Shown piece by piece: positions 8,604-17,647 of a stretch of DNA of 64,000 bases (its first letter is position 1; each line of letters starts with the position of its first letter). This DNA is from an uncultured Aquimarina sp. (GTDB lineage: Bacteria > Bacteroidota > Bacteroidia > Flavobacteriales > Flavobacteriaceae), in contig CANMSO010000008.1 in the NCBI GenBank assembly GCA_947500545.1, forward strand, positions 124,001-188,000, in the 5' to 3' direction. The notes under the pieces were generated by a model. It made no database searches. It worked only from the letters and a program-made list of their open reading frames with translations, and was not told the DNA's origin. Both the position numbers and the translations under genes were made by a program.

Positions 8604-8611
8604 CAAATGTA
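8604..8611 (-). promoter_or_regulatory. Candidate -7 box of the micro-lipoprotein pair
   Basis: Read on the minus strand this is TACATTTG, matching TAnnTTTG, 43 bases upstream of the start at 8560. A TTG lies 15 bases further up (plus-strand CAA at 8627-8629), slightly closer than the usual -33 spacing. Confidence 0.4.
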
Positions 8612-8871
8612 TATAAAAAAGAGTCACAAAATCTTAAAGTTTTTTTAAGGAAATAGAAGTGGGGGCGAAAGTCAGGAAAAGGTAAATTGAATATCTTTTA
8701 ATAGAAATAAGGTAGGTTCTTGTAATTCGATAATATCTTGAAGAAAATGGGTTAATTTTATTCAATTTTCAGGTTGTTTTATTAAGGAATTGCTAATCTT
8801 TAATTTGTTAAAATAAACCCAATAATTAACAATTAAGTAACATTAGAGCCTTTTTTTATGTAATTTTTATT

Positions 8872-8907
8872 TAATTATCATTAAAGCAGTCATTTTAATG
8901 ATAATTA
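8872..8907. repeat. Perfect 14-bp inverted repeat in AT-rich gap
   Basis: TAATTATCATTAAA (8872-8885) pairs exactly with TTTAATGATAATTA (8894-8907) around the loop GCAGTCAT. There is no uninterrupted T-tract after it, so a plain terminator is not the obvious explanation. An operator dyad or a small-RNA stem is possible. Confidence 0.6.
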
Positions 8908-9137
8908 TTTATTTAAAAGAAGTAAATGTATTAGGTCTTCTTAAAGATAAGAGTCGAAGAAAATTGATATGATAATTTTAGGCCTAATTTTGTCGTCTTT
9001 TTAGAGTTTTTTTACTGTTTTTGACATCAATTTTGACAGTTAGAGATACCTCCATGAGTAATATTTTTGAATTAATTTTACGTATGATCTCTAATTTGGT
9101 CATATCCTAGATACTAAATGAATCTTTCAGTTATCAA

Positions 9138-9926
9138 TTATTCGGTTTTTGGTATTCCCAAAACATAAAGAATTTCATTTGGCTTTCCTTTAGATACATT
9201 AATTTCCCAGCTAAAATGATCAACATTATTAAGTTTAGAAACCATTTGATTAAGTTCGTCTATTGTATATGTTCGTAATACCGAAATAATACCATCCCAT
9301 AATATGAGTATTGGTAGTATTGGTAGTATTGGGATGAAGTAGGTGAATAATAATCTACTAATTCTAAATGGTCTGATAAATGGAGTCATTAATAATACCG
9401 AAATAGGGGATAGCAGCATCGGGATTATACTTTTAAAGTTTCTTTGTTGTGCCTCAAAAATTCCAATAGGTTGATTGGCGTCTAAAGCATTTTGAAGAAT
9501 TGAAGATGCGTCTTCGGGCTTAAAATGGCGTAATGACAAAAATAAAGTTCTAAAACCTCTTTAATCTGGAGGAACCTTCATAGCATTTACAGGATAATCT
9601 ATAAAATCAAATGTATCAGGCATTTTTGATTTCGTTCTCTCAAAGGCCTTCAAATTAGGATAATAGTCAGACAGTATGATTTTTAACTCTTGATTATCTT
9701 TTTTTAAATGTTCTGTAAGTTTTAGCCAACCTCCACCTCCACCAGAGGCTATATCTATTATTGTATTATTTTCTGAACTTTGGATCCCTTTTTTTACTGT
9801 TGGAATAACACTTCTATATATGTCAAATATATTGGCGCCAAATTGTAAAAAATCTGTCATGAAGTCTCTTAAGATCTTAGGGAACCATTGCAGATCCTCA
9901 AACTCAAATGCATGTATCCGTTTCAT
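9138..9926 (-). pseudogene. SAM-dependent methyltransferase interrupted by one in-frame stop
   Basis: Two pieces lie in the same frame, 121 residues (9561-9926) and then 133 (9138-9539), joined through a TAA at 9561-9563. Read through, the product is about 262 residues. The first piece has a class I SAM-binding loop (IIDIASGGGGGW) and an acidic strand end (ILSDYYPN). The second continues with the typical post-fold segment 'RGFRTLFLSLRHFKPEDASSIL' split across the stop, then two hydrophobic segments and a C-terminal part. The stop could come from a single TTA to TAA change (Leu122). No other lesion is seen, so this is either very recent inactivation, a sequencing error or an odd readthrough. 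Substrate unknown. Confidence 0.8.
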
Positions 9927-10055
9927 AATAGATTAAATTCTTGATTAATCTAAAAATACAAATTCATGGATATTTAAGTAGCTAGGTTATTTGACTATTC
10001 TAAACCGCACTAATTATTATAAAATAAAGAGCCCAGGTTTTTTATGACCACCTTT

Positions 10056-10508
10056 TTAAGACAAAGATCTTAGGCCTTCATATATTACAATGCTTACTGC
10101 ATTTGCCAAATTTAAACTGCGTATATGGTCATTGTATATTGGGATCTTATATGTTCTATCAAGATTAACTTCTATTACATCATTAGGTAATCCAACTGAT
10201 TCCTTCCCAAAAATTAAAAACATTTCATCTTCATAATCTATAGACCAATGTGTTTCTTTACCATGACTAGAGAAAAATGCCATTTTCTTACCTTCATTTA
10301 TGGCAAAAAATTCTTCTATACTATCGTAAATTTTTAACGAAATGTGTTGCCAATAATCAAGTCCGGCACGCTTTACTCTTTTATCACTTAGCTCAAAGCC
10401 AAAAGGTTTTACCAAATGTAAATTTGATCCAGATGCTAAGCTTAATCGACCAATATTGCCTGTATTATTGGGGATTTCGGGTTCTATAAGAACAATATTA
10501 TATGCCAT
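10056..10508 (-). CDS. trmL: tRNA (cytidine(34)-2'-O)-methyltransferase
   Basis: This is a SPOUT-fold enzyme that 2'-O-methylates the wobble nucleotide of tRNA-Leu isoacceptors. The 150-residue length and motifs fit TrmL: IVLIEPEIPNNTGNIGR at the N-terminus, the middle LDYWQH, and the C-terminal knot sequence FGKESVGLP...IPIYNDHIRSLNLANAVSI. In E. coli the signature is 'PEIPPNTGNIIRLCANTG', closely similar. It lies between the broken methyltransferase and a secreted unknown, on the same strand, with a 27-base gap to the upstream gene. Confidence 0.93.
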   Translation of the reverse strand: MAYNIVLIEPEIPNNTGNIGRLSLASGSNLHLVKPFGFELSDKRVKRAGLDYWQHISLKIYDSIEEFFAINEGKKMAFFSSHGKETHWSIDYEDEMFLIFGKESVGLPNDVIEVNLDRTYKIPIYNDHIRSLNLANAVSIVIYEGLRSLS

Positions 10509-10535
10509 TCTGTGTAATGTCTTAAAGAAGATTAC

Positions 10536-11060
10536 TTAATTTTTGGATTGATGCTCTTTGTTGAGGTAATCATTTGGTATTTTGTTATCATCAGTTTCAT
10601 TAGTAAAGGTCGTACTTGCTATCCACCATCTATCGTTTGCATAAACTAACTGATAACTATTTATGCCTCGTTTTTCATAAGTTCCGATAAGGTTTTTACA
10701 GTAGTAACTCTGAAAAACATTTGCAATCCCATTAAATTCATTAATTGTTAATCCGATTGCTATTTCTTCAAAACCGTTTTTTTTGTATAAAGGGCCTACA
10801 TTTCGTACAAATTCTTCCAAATTCATAACACGTATTTGTTTTTTGGGAGGAGCCTTACGGTTAATAGAAATTTTTTGTGCGGTTGGCAAAAACAAATTTC
10901 GATATTCATCCCAATTTCTTGGTTCATCTTTTTCTCCAGATATTAGTTCTATCATCTTATTAGTAATACCTTCAATTGATTTTACCGAAACTGTATCAAT
11001 TTGGGCGTTTCCAAGAAAGGAGATTAACAGGGGTATGATTAAGGTGATATTTTTCAACAT
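10536..11060 (-). CDS. Secreted NTF2-like (SnoaL-type) protein
   Basis: The 174-residue protein has a cleavable signal peptide ending near LGNAQ. The rest fits the NTF2/SnoaL cone fold: an N-terminal helix pair (IEGITNKMIELISGEKDEPRNW), a mid region with 'NLEEFVRNVGPLYKKNGF', and strands ending 'GTYEKRGINSYQLVYANDRWWIASTTF', the usual last two strands. Such flavobacterial proteins have no known substrate. It lies upstream of trmL on the same strand. Confidence 0.65.
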   Translation of the reverse strand: MLKNITLIIPLLISFLGNAQIDTVSVKSIEGITNKMIELISGEKDEPRNWDEYRNLFLPTAQKISINRKAPPKKQIRVMNLEEFVRNVGPLYKKNGFEEIAIGLTINEFNGIANVFQSYYCKNLIGTYEKRGINSYQLVYANDRWWIASTTFTNETDDNKIPNDYLNKEHQSKN

Positions 11061-11198
11061 AGTCTTAAATAATTATTTATAGTATTCATATCGTTTCTGC
11101 TCATTCAAATGTATAGCATATTGTGTTACGATAAATGTAATGAATTGTTATTAGTATCGAAATACAAAATTTTGGGACTTACAATTATTCTTTTGTTT

Positions 11199-12086
11199 TT
11201 AGATATTTATTTCGATCCTTATTTGTGTTTTTAGTAACCCTTCGCCTCCAGCCATTAAAGTTTTTATTCTGTTATTTTCAATTTTTAGATCAACAATTAT
11301 TAAACTAGGAGAAGGGGTATTCATATATTCTCCTTGTTGTATTAAAAATCTATTTTTCTTAATTTTCAACACATCATATAGGTAACAAGCAAGCGGACCT
11401 GCAGCCATTCCGGTAGCAGCTTCTTCCAAGATATCATATCGTGGACCAAACATTCTTGTACTAGCGTCTCTTTCGGATTTGTTCAAATCATTAGAGAACA
11501 CATAAAATCCAATCAAATCAAACTCATCACTTATTTTAATTATTGATTCAAAGTCAGGAACTATATTTTTTAAAACCTGCGAACTTTTAACAGGAATCAT
11601 TATAAATGAATTCCCTGTATTTACTAATTGTATAGGAGCATCTTGCATAAGATCAGATTTGTTTAGACTAAGGGATTTTAGAATCTTATTTTCTCTATGA
11701 CTGACATCTATATATTTTGGAGCAAGTTGTTCTATAAAAGCTAAGGATCCGATTAGTTTTATTTCCCTGTTTCCATCTATTGTTTCTTTAGAAGAAGTAT
11801 TATTTTTTAGAATATTCAGTTGTTTTAAATATGAAAATGTAGCTACAGTAGCGTGTCCACAATGTGCTATCTGTTTATTTGGAGTAAAGAAATCTAATTT
11901 AAAATCTGCTGACGTGGATTTTGAAACAAAAGCGGTTTCAGATAAACCTACTTTTTTTGCAATTTGTAATTTGTTTTTGTCAGATAAATTATCTGCCTCT
12001 AATACGACTCCTGCGGGATTGCCTCCTTTTGAATTATCAACAAAGGCGTTAATAATTTGTACATCAATAATTTTTACGTTGTCCAT
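11199..12086 (-). CDS. PhzF-family isomerase/epimerase
   Basis: The PhzF family has a diaminopimelate-epimerase-like double fold and isomerises small metabolites. The 295-residue length is normal. The signatures are NAFVDNSKGGNPAGVV near the N-terminus, the catalytic Glu50 in KVGLSETAFV, TPNKQIAHCGHATVATF at about 70-87, and the second-half GPRYDILEEAATGMAAGPLACYL. No phenazine genes are nearby, so the phenazine role of PhzF itself should not be transferred; the substrate is unknown. Confidence 0.9.
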   Translation of the reverse strand: MDNVKIIDVQIINAFVDNSKGGNPAGVVLEADNLSDKNKLQIAKKVGLSETAFVSKSTSADFKLDFFTPNKQIAHCGHATVATFSYLKQLNILKNNTSSKETIDGNREIKLIGSLAFIEQLAPKYIDVSHRENKILKSLSLNKSDLMQDAPIQLVNTGNSFIMIPVKSSQVLKNIVPDFESIIKISDEFDLIGFYVFSNDLNKSERDASTRMFGPRYDILEEAATGMAAGPLACYLYDVLKIKKNRFLIQQGEYMNTPSPSLIIVDLKIENNRIKTLMAGGEGLLKTQIRIEINI

Positions 12087-12154
12087 TTTATATTTTTTTA
12101 TTGTTTATGACTAATGGACGTTTATAATCATGAAAAGACGTAAAATCAACTTAA

Positions 12155-12682
12155 CTAATTACCAAAATCTAGTAATTTACCCGATTTATCAGATTCGACG
12201 TTTGGGCAGTTTAAAATATTTTCTCTTAAAACTGCTCTTGCTTTTTGAACTCTGGATTTAGTTCCGGAATATGATATTTTAAGGTATGCTGACAATTCTT
12301 TTTGAGAGTAGTTTTTAAAAGAAGTCAATATAATAGCTTGTTTATGTTTTGTAGTGAGGTTTTCAATTTTTTGATTGATGCAATTACTAAGTTTTGTATA
12401 GTCGAAACTCTCTTTTTCATTTTCAGGAATGTCCAAATCTTCTATTGAAATTTTCTTAAGGTTTAAATTTCGATAGTAATCGAATATTGTATTTCTTGTA
12501 ATTTGATAGACCCAAGAAGTAAGTTTTGAGGTATTCTTTAATTGGCTAATCTTTGATTGAACTTTTAAAAAAACTTCTTGAAGAATATCTTTTGCTATTT
12601 GCTCATCTTTAACTTTACTAATAATGAACTTATAAAGTTCTTCATGTAAGTCTATCCAAATATTCTTTATTTCATTTTTCAT
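12155..12682 (-). CDS. sigZ: SigZ-like RNA polymerase sigma factor
   Basis: The 175-residue ECF-family protein has region 2 (ELYKFIISKVKDEQIAKDILQEVFLKV, and TSWVYQITRNTIFDYYR) and region 4 (YSQKELSAYLKISYSGTKSRVQKARAVL). The wording 'IDLHEELYKFI' and the short tail after region 4 with a lone Cys (NILNCPNVES) fit the SigZ group. No anti-sigma gene is adjacent on this strand, unlike the FecR-coupled factor at 1447. The trigger is unknown; the tail cysteine may respond to redox or metal, which is speculation. Confidence 0.85.
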   Translation of the reverse strand: MKNEIKNIWIDLHEELYKFIISKVKDEQIAKDILQEVFLKVQSKISQLKNTSKLTSWVYQITRNTIFDYYRNLNLKKISIEDLDIPENEKESFDYTKLSNCINQKIENLTTKHKQAIILTSFKNYSQKELSAYLKISYSGTKSRVQKARAVLRENILNCPNVESDKSGKLLDFGN

Positions 12683-12797
12683 TGCATAGATGTTTTACCT
12701 TAGATATAACGATTTGTATGCGTGTAATGGTGGGGTTCGAGTTATTATCTAGTATGGTTTTTGTGTATATACTTTTACATGTATATGTATTAAATAA

Positions 12798-12838
12798 AAA
12801 TACGCATATATCCTGAAAGTCAGAATATATGCGTATTT
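12798..12838 (-). terminator. Terminator of the M14-M3 peptidase operon
   Basis: A 14-bp perfect stem (AAATACGCATATAT at 12798-12811 with ATATATGCGTATTT at 12825-12838) is extended inside by CTGA/TCAG around a 3-base loop. On the minus strand it is followed by TTTTATTTAATAC. It starts 21 bases past the M3 peptidase stop. Confidence 0.8.
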
Positions 12839-12858
12839 AATTTTATACTATTTGTTAT

Positions 12859-15024
12859 TTAAGATTTTGGAACTGGAAACCCTCTGTCTTTCATCAACGC
12901 TTCAATTTTGGCATCACGCCCTCTAAATTTTCTATATGCCTCGGCAGGGTCCATCGCATTACGAGGTGCAAATAGATATTTAACAAGTTTAGCAGCTACT
13001 TCTTTATCATAGAACCCTCCCGGAGCTTCAGCAAAAGCTTCGGCAGCATCAGAGGTAAGTACATCTGCCCACATATATCCATAGTATGCAGTTGCATATC
13101 CTTCACCAGAGAATACATGCCCAAAATGCGGAGTACGATGACGCATAACCAATTCTTTAGGCATTTTTAGCTCTGCTAAAGTTTCTTTCTCAAACTTATC
13201 AACATCAATATTAGTTGGGTCTGCCAAATGAAATTTCATATCCATTAAAGCAGAAGCCAAGTATTCTGTAGTACCAAACCCTTGATTAAAAGTTGCTGCT
13301 TTTTTAACCTTGTCGATCAATGCTTTTGGCATTGGTTCTCCAGTTTTATAATGTACTAGGTAATTATCTATTACTTTATCTGTGGATAACCAACGTTCTA
13401 ATAATTGTGATTGAAACTCTGTATAATCACGTACACCACCATTTAATGTTGGGTATCTAACTTCTGAAGAAAAGAAATGCAATGCATGTCCAAATTCATG
13501 GAAAAAAGTAGTTGCATCATCCCAAGATACCAATACAGGTTCTCCAGGTGCAGGTTTTACAAAATTAGAGTTGTTAGATCCCAATACGGTCTTTTTACCA
13601 TCAAATGTGGTGTGACTTCTATAGGTAGTTGCCCATGCACCAGAACGTTTTCCTGTTCTTGCAAAAGGATCTAAATACCATAATCCAATGTGTTCTCCAG
13701 AGGTTTTGTCATTTACTTCCCAAACTTTTACATCTTCATGAAATACAGCAACTTTGCCTTCTTCTATTGGAGTGAATTTGAAGTTAAATAACTCACCAGC
13801 CACAAAGAACATGGCTTCTCTTAATTTATCTAACTGTAGGTATTGTTTTACTTCGTCAGAATCAAGATCATATTTCTTTTTTCTTACTTTTTCTGCATAA
13901 TAGCGATAGTCCCAAGGCTCTATTGTGATTTTATCTCCGTTGGCATCTGCCACCGCTTGCATATCTGCTACTTCTTCTTTTACTCGTGCAATAGCAGCAG
14001 GCCAAACTGCATTCATAAGTTTCATAGCATTTTCGGGATTCTTAGCCATTCTATTTTGCAATCTCCAATCGGCATAATTATCATACCCTAACAATCCTAC
14101 TCGCTCTTTTCTTAGCTTAAGAATTTTAGCAATATTTTCATTATTATCCTTGTCGTCTCCATTATCACCTCTTGAATAATAGGTTTCCCATACTTTTTTA
14201 CGTAATTCTCGCTCATTAGAGTATTTAAGGAACGGGTCCATAGAAGAGCGAGTGTTGGTGACTGCATACTTTCCTTCCTGCCCACGATCTGTCGCTGCTT
14301 TTGCGTAAGATTTAATTAGAGGTTCAGATAAACCACTTAATTGATCCTTGGTTAGGTACGTAACATATCCTTCTTCATCTGCAAGTATGTTGTTAGAGAA
14401 GTTTGTATACAATTCTGAAAGTTCTTTATTAATTGCTGCGTAACGTTTCTTTTTTTCTTCATCTAGCTCTGCTCCATTCATAGCAAAACCTTCATACGTT
14501 AATTGTACCACACGCTGTTGGTCAGCTTCTAAGGGGGTTTTTAATGAGTTTTCATAAACCGTTTTAACTCTTTTAAAAAGTTTTTCGTTTTGTGATATCT
14601 TAGAACTAAATTCAGAAAGTTTAGGCGCCATTTCCTTTTGAATTTCTCTAAACTCTGGAGAAGACATATTACCACTTAGAATACCGTAATATGAGAAAAC
14701 TCTATTAAGTTCTTCACCAGACCTTTCTAATTCTTCTATAGTATTTTCAAAAGTAGGAGCGTCGGTATTATTGGCAATCTTATCTATATCTGCCAAATTA
14801 AGTTCCATTCCTTTTTCAAGGGCAGGTTTTAGGTCATCCAGATTCATTTTGTCAAAAGCAGGAGTACCGCCATATGGGCCAGTCCATTCTGCCAATAAAA
14901 CATTTGTCGTCTCTTTAGTTTCTGTACCTTCCACAGTTTCTTTTTTTTGATTACAACTTGTAAACAAGACAATAGCAGACAGGGCTATCGTTTTTAAAGT
15001 TGTTGAGATGTGAGTGTTAATCAT
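12859..15024 (-). CDS. dcp: M3-family zinc peptidyl-dipeptidase, lipoprotein
   Basis: The 721-residue protein begins with a lipoprotein signal (VLFTSC, Cys about 24). It carries the thimet/oligopeptidase motif HEFGHALHF with zinc ligands His509 and His513 and catalytic Glu510, inside the usual M3 context 'DDATTFFHEFGH'. The C-terminal 'GEGYATAYYGYMWADVL' is typical of peptidyl-dipeptidase Dcp. Dcp removes dipeptides from peptide C-termini. The lipobox predicts a periplasmic or surface location, unlike the cytosolic E. coli enzyme. It lies 12 bases downstream of the M14 peptidase gene, so both probably digest imported or external peptides. Confidence 0.92.
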   Translation of the reverse strand: MINTHISTTLKTIALSAIVLFTSCNQKKETVEGTETKETTNVLLAEWTGPYGGTPAFDKMNLDDLKPALEKGMELNLADIDKIANNTDAPTFENTIEELERSGEELNRVFSYYGILSGNMSSPEFREIQKEMAPKLSEFSSKISQNEKLFKRVKTVYENSLKTPLEADQQRVVQLTYEGFAMNGAELDEEKKKRYAAINKELSELYTNFSNNILADEEGYVTYLTKDQLSGLSEPLIKSYAKAATDRGQEGKYAVTNTRSSMDPFLKYSNERELRKKVWETYYSRGDNGDDKDNNENIAKILKLRKERVGLLGYDNYADWRLQNRMAKNPENAMKLMNAVWPAAIARVKEEVADMQAVADANGDKITIEPWDYRYYAEKVRKKKYDLDSDEVKQYLQLDKLREAMFFVAGELFNFKFTPIEEGKVAVFHEDVKVWEVNDKTSGEHIGLWYLDPFARTGKRSGAWATTYRSHTTFDGKKTVLGSNNSNFVKPAPGEPVLVSWDDATTFFHEFGHALHFFSSEVRYPTLNGGVRDYTEFQSQLLERWLSTDKVIDNYLVHYKTGEPMPKALIDKVKKAATFNQGFGTTEYLASALMDMKFHLADPTNIDVDKFEKETLAELKMPKELVMRHRTPHFGHVFSGEGYATAYYGYMWADVLTSDAAEAFAEAPGGFYDKEVAAKLVKYLFAPRNAMDPAEAYRKFRGRDAKIEALMKDRGFPVPKS

Positions 15025-15036
15025 GACTATTTAATT

Positions 15037-17520
15037 TTAAATTCTAAACTTATTGTTGTTTGTGAAAAAAATCGCGTTTACAAAGAAAAGCTTCCCGTTT
15101 TCCCAAAAGGATCTAAATAGTGGGTTGTCTACCATATAAATTACGCTTCCATTACCCATTCTTGCTTCACCAAATACCAAAGAATTGTTTAAACCTTCTA
15201 AAGCATCTGCACCAGAAAACCCAGAAACGCTTTGTGGACTCTTCATATAAGCAACATTATAACCGTTTTCAAGTAACTTATATGAATAACCTCCTAATTT
15301 TAGACTAAAATAGGTATCGTCATACCCAAAAGCCATTGGGTGCGAAGCATCTACTTTGGTTTTAAAAATGCTGCCGGTAATAAAATCTTTTACACTTTCG
15401 CGTTCTCTTTGATCATAGGGTGTGGTATTGCCTATAGAATCTTTCTTCTTTTCATCATCGATTTTATTTTTTTTAAGATCAAAACCATCTTTATCTGCAA
15501 AAATACCAACGGCCTGAGCCATAGCAATTAGTTTTCCACCACTCTGAACCCATTTTTTTAGCTTATCTAAGGTATTATCATCTATCTGACCATTATAATA
15601 TCCATTAGGTATAATTAGTACATCATACTTATCAAGGTCAACTCTTTTAAAATAATCAGTATCAATACTGGTGATCGGAAATTTTAATTGTTGTTCAAAA
15701 AAATGCCAGATCTCCCCATAACTTAGGGATGAGGTGTAACTTCCTTTTAGAACTGCTATGCGTTGATTATTGATAAGTTTAACATCCGGAGAACCAAAAT
15801 CTACACCACTGGTAGCGAAACTACTTGGTGCAGCATAGAGTTTTCGATTATGCTTGTTGGCTAGATCAATAACAAGTTTATCATAATTTTCATTTTTACG
15901 ATTATCGCTTTTAGTTATAATGAGACTTCCTTTCTTGAAACTATCACCATTATTTGCAAAGTCTTTTTCACTGAAACGAACTCTTATATTATGCTTAAGT
16001 AAATCAGTCATAAAAGCCGCGTCATTAAGGCTGTTCCATTTTGCAATATATCCTGCACCAGATGTATTTACAATATTATTGGCTGTACTTTGTTCTTTAT
16101 TTCCGTTTGCCGGAATTAGTGAGGTAGATGCAATTGCCTCCAAGCCATACGCATGTGGAACGCTCCAGGCCGTAATATCGTAAGTAAGTGGATTACTTAA
16201 TTTTGCGTTTGGTTCAAAAAGCACCTTCACCATTTTGCCTTTGGGCTGATTGGTGCTTACGACCAATGCTCCGTTGGCATTTATACTTCCTTGTTTATTT
16301 TGTCTAAAGTTGTATCCTGAAACTTTTGAAGTATTTGTATATCCATATTTGATCTCATGCTTATCTAATAATTTGGTTAACGCTTCAATTTTGTCAGATT
16401 GACCAGTTAATACATAGCTTTTATATTTTAGATCCGAATTATTGAAGAATTTTTTAAACTCGGTATTCAGCCTTGTTGCATTTTTGGAAGAAATCTCAAC
16501 TGTAGATAATCCTGTAGTAGTATGATGTAATGCTCGATCTTTTAGAGTCAAAACATATCCTTCATCGGTTTGAATACCTAATCCTGCACGCCCGTGACCA
16601 GCTTGTTCATAAGTCATACCTATGGCTCCCATAAAGGTTGGGTATGTATCTCCATAACTTGGATATAATAAATCAAAGCGTTCTCTGGTAAAGAATAACC
16701 AACCTTCAGCATCAAAATACTTTGCATGATTTTTACCAATTTGAGTTTGAAAATCACGCTGCCATGGCGTTATAATTTCATGAAAAGGTTCTGCGGCTGG
16801 TGCAAAATAATAAGGTTCGTTTATACCTTGTTCATGAAAATCTACATGAATATGTGGCATCCATTGATTATAAATTTTTAATCGTTGAGAAGATTCTACC
16901 TGTGTTGCCCAGGCCCAATCTCGATTAAGATCAAAAAGGTAATGATTTGGTCTTCCTCCTGGCCATGGTTCATTATGCTCAGTAGCCATTTGATCTGTAT
17001 TATAAGGTGTCGCTTTTACTTGATTGTACCAGTTTGCATATCGATCACGACCATCTGGATTAATGCAAGGATCCATGATGACGACTGTATTTTGTAACCA
17101 AGCTGTTTTTTGAGTTATTAATTCATAAACCGTTTGCATAGCAGCTTCAGTACTTGAAGCCTCATTACCATGTACATTATAACTTAACCATACGATTGCA
17201 GTCTGTGGATTGGATGACCCTTCAGCAATACCAGTATTCTTTAAATGATCTAATCTTATATTTTCAATATTTGTAAGATTTTCTTCAGAAGAAATTATAG
17301 CATAAGTAAGTGGTCTACGTTCATTTGTTTTTCCATAGGTAGCATAAGTCACCATTTTGGAATTATTCGCCACGTGTTTAAAATAATTTACGACATCCGA
17401 ATGCCTAGTAAATTGATCTCCAATTCCATACCCTAAAAATTCTGCCGGAGATTGTAATTTATTTTGTGAAAATGATAGACATGTCGTTACGACAAATAGT
17501 GCAAAGAATAATTTTTTCAT
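15037..17520 (-). CDS. M14-family zinc carboxypeptidase, secreted
   Basis: The 827-residue protein has a signal peptide (cleavage near SFSQ). Its peptidase domain spans about residues 25-330: His117 and Glu120 in VHGNEASS, the substrate-binding NPDGRDRYANW, FDLNRDWAW, and His229 in HIHVDFHEQG as third zinc ligand. A large C-terminal region of about 450 residues follows, with a class I glutamine-amidotransferase-like segment (LDKYDVLIIPNGYYNG..LKKWVQSGGKLIA). There is no type IX sorting domain at the C-terminus. The 12-base gap to the M3 peptidase gene indicates one operon. Confidence 0.9.
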   Translation of the reverse strand: MKKLFFALFVVTTCLSFSQNKLQSPAEFLGYGIGDQFTRHSDVVNYFKHVANNSKMVTYATYGKTNERRPLTYAIISSEENLTNIENIRLDHLKNTGIAEGSSNPQTAIVWLSYNVHGNEASSTEAAMQTVYELITQKTAWLQNTVVIMDPCINPDGRDRYANWYNQVKATPYNTDQMATEHNEPWPGGRPNHYLFDLNRDWAWATQVESSQRLKIYNQWMPHIHVDFHEQGINEPYYFAPAAEPFHEIITPWQRDFQTQIGKNHAKYFDAEGWLFFTRERFDLLYPSYGDTYPTFMGAIGMTYEQAGHGRAGLGIQTDEGYVLTLKDRALHHTTTGLSTVEISSKNATRLNTEFKKFFNNSDLKYKSYVLTGQSDKIEALTKLLDKHEIKYGYTNTSKVSGYNFRQNKQGSINANGALVVSTNQPKGKMVKVLFEPNAKLSNPLTYDITAWSVPHAYGLEAIASTSLIPANGNKEQSTANNIVNTSGAGYIAKWNSLNDAAFMTDLLKHNIRVRFSEKDFANNGDSFKKGSLIITKSDNRKNENYDKLVIDLANKHNRKLYAAPSSFATSGVDFGSPDVKLINNQRIAVLKGSYTSSLSYGEIWHFFEQQLKFPITSIDTDYFKRVDLDKYDVLIIPNGYYNGQIDDNTLDKLKKWVQSGGKLIAMAQAVGIFADKDGFDLKKNKIDDEKKKDSIGNTTPYDQRERESVKDFITGSIFKTKVDASHPMAFGYDDTYFSLKLGGYSYKLLENGYNVAYMKSPQSVSGFSGADALEGLNNSLVFGEARMGNGSVIYMVDNPLFRSFWENGKLFFVNAIFFTNNNKFRI

Positions 17521-17647
17521 TGATTGATGAATTCATTTTAAAATGGTAAAATACCGAGTTAAATTTAGGATATAATCTGTATTAACTAAAATTTAGGATT
17601 TGCAATCACAATCTAATGTATATTTAACCTCTCAAAAACACATATGT

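Larger units (their letters stand above)
8561..9137. other. 577-base gap without a recognisable gene
   Basis: The stretch is very AT-rich. Apart from the promoter-like box at 8604 it holds a perfect 14-bp inverted repeat at 8872-8885 and 8894-8907 with an 8-base loop, and two direct TTTTGACA octamers at 9019 and 9031. No reading frame above about 25 codons looks protein-like. An unannotated small RNA or a decayed gene is possible but unproven. Confidence 0.5.

Noticed and set aside
11199..12086. Phenazine biosynthesis gene
   Set aside because: The protein is PhzF-family, but no other phenazine gene is present; the family includes many unrelated isomerases.
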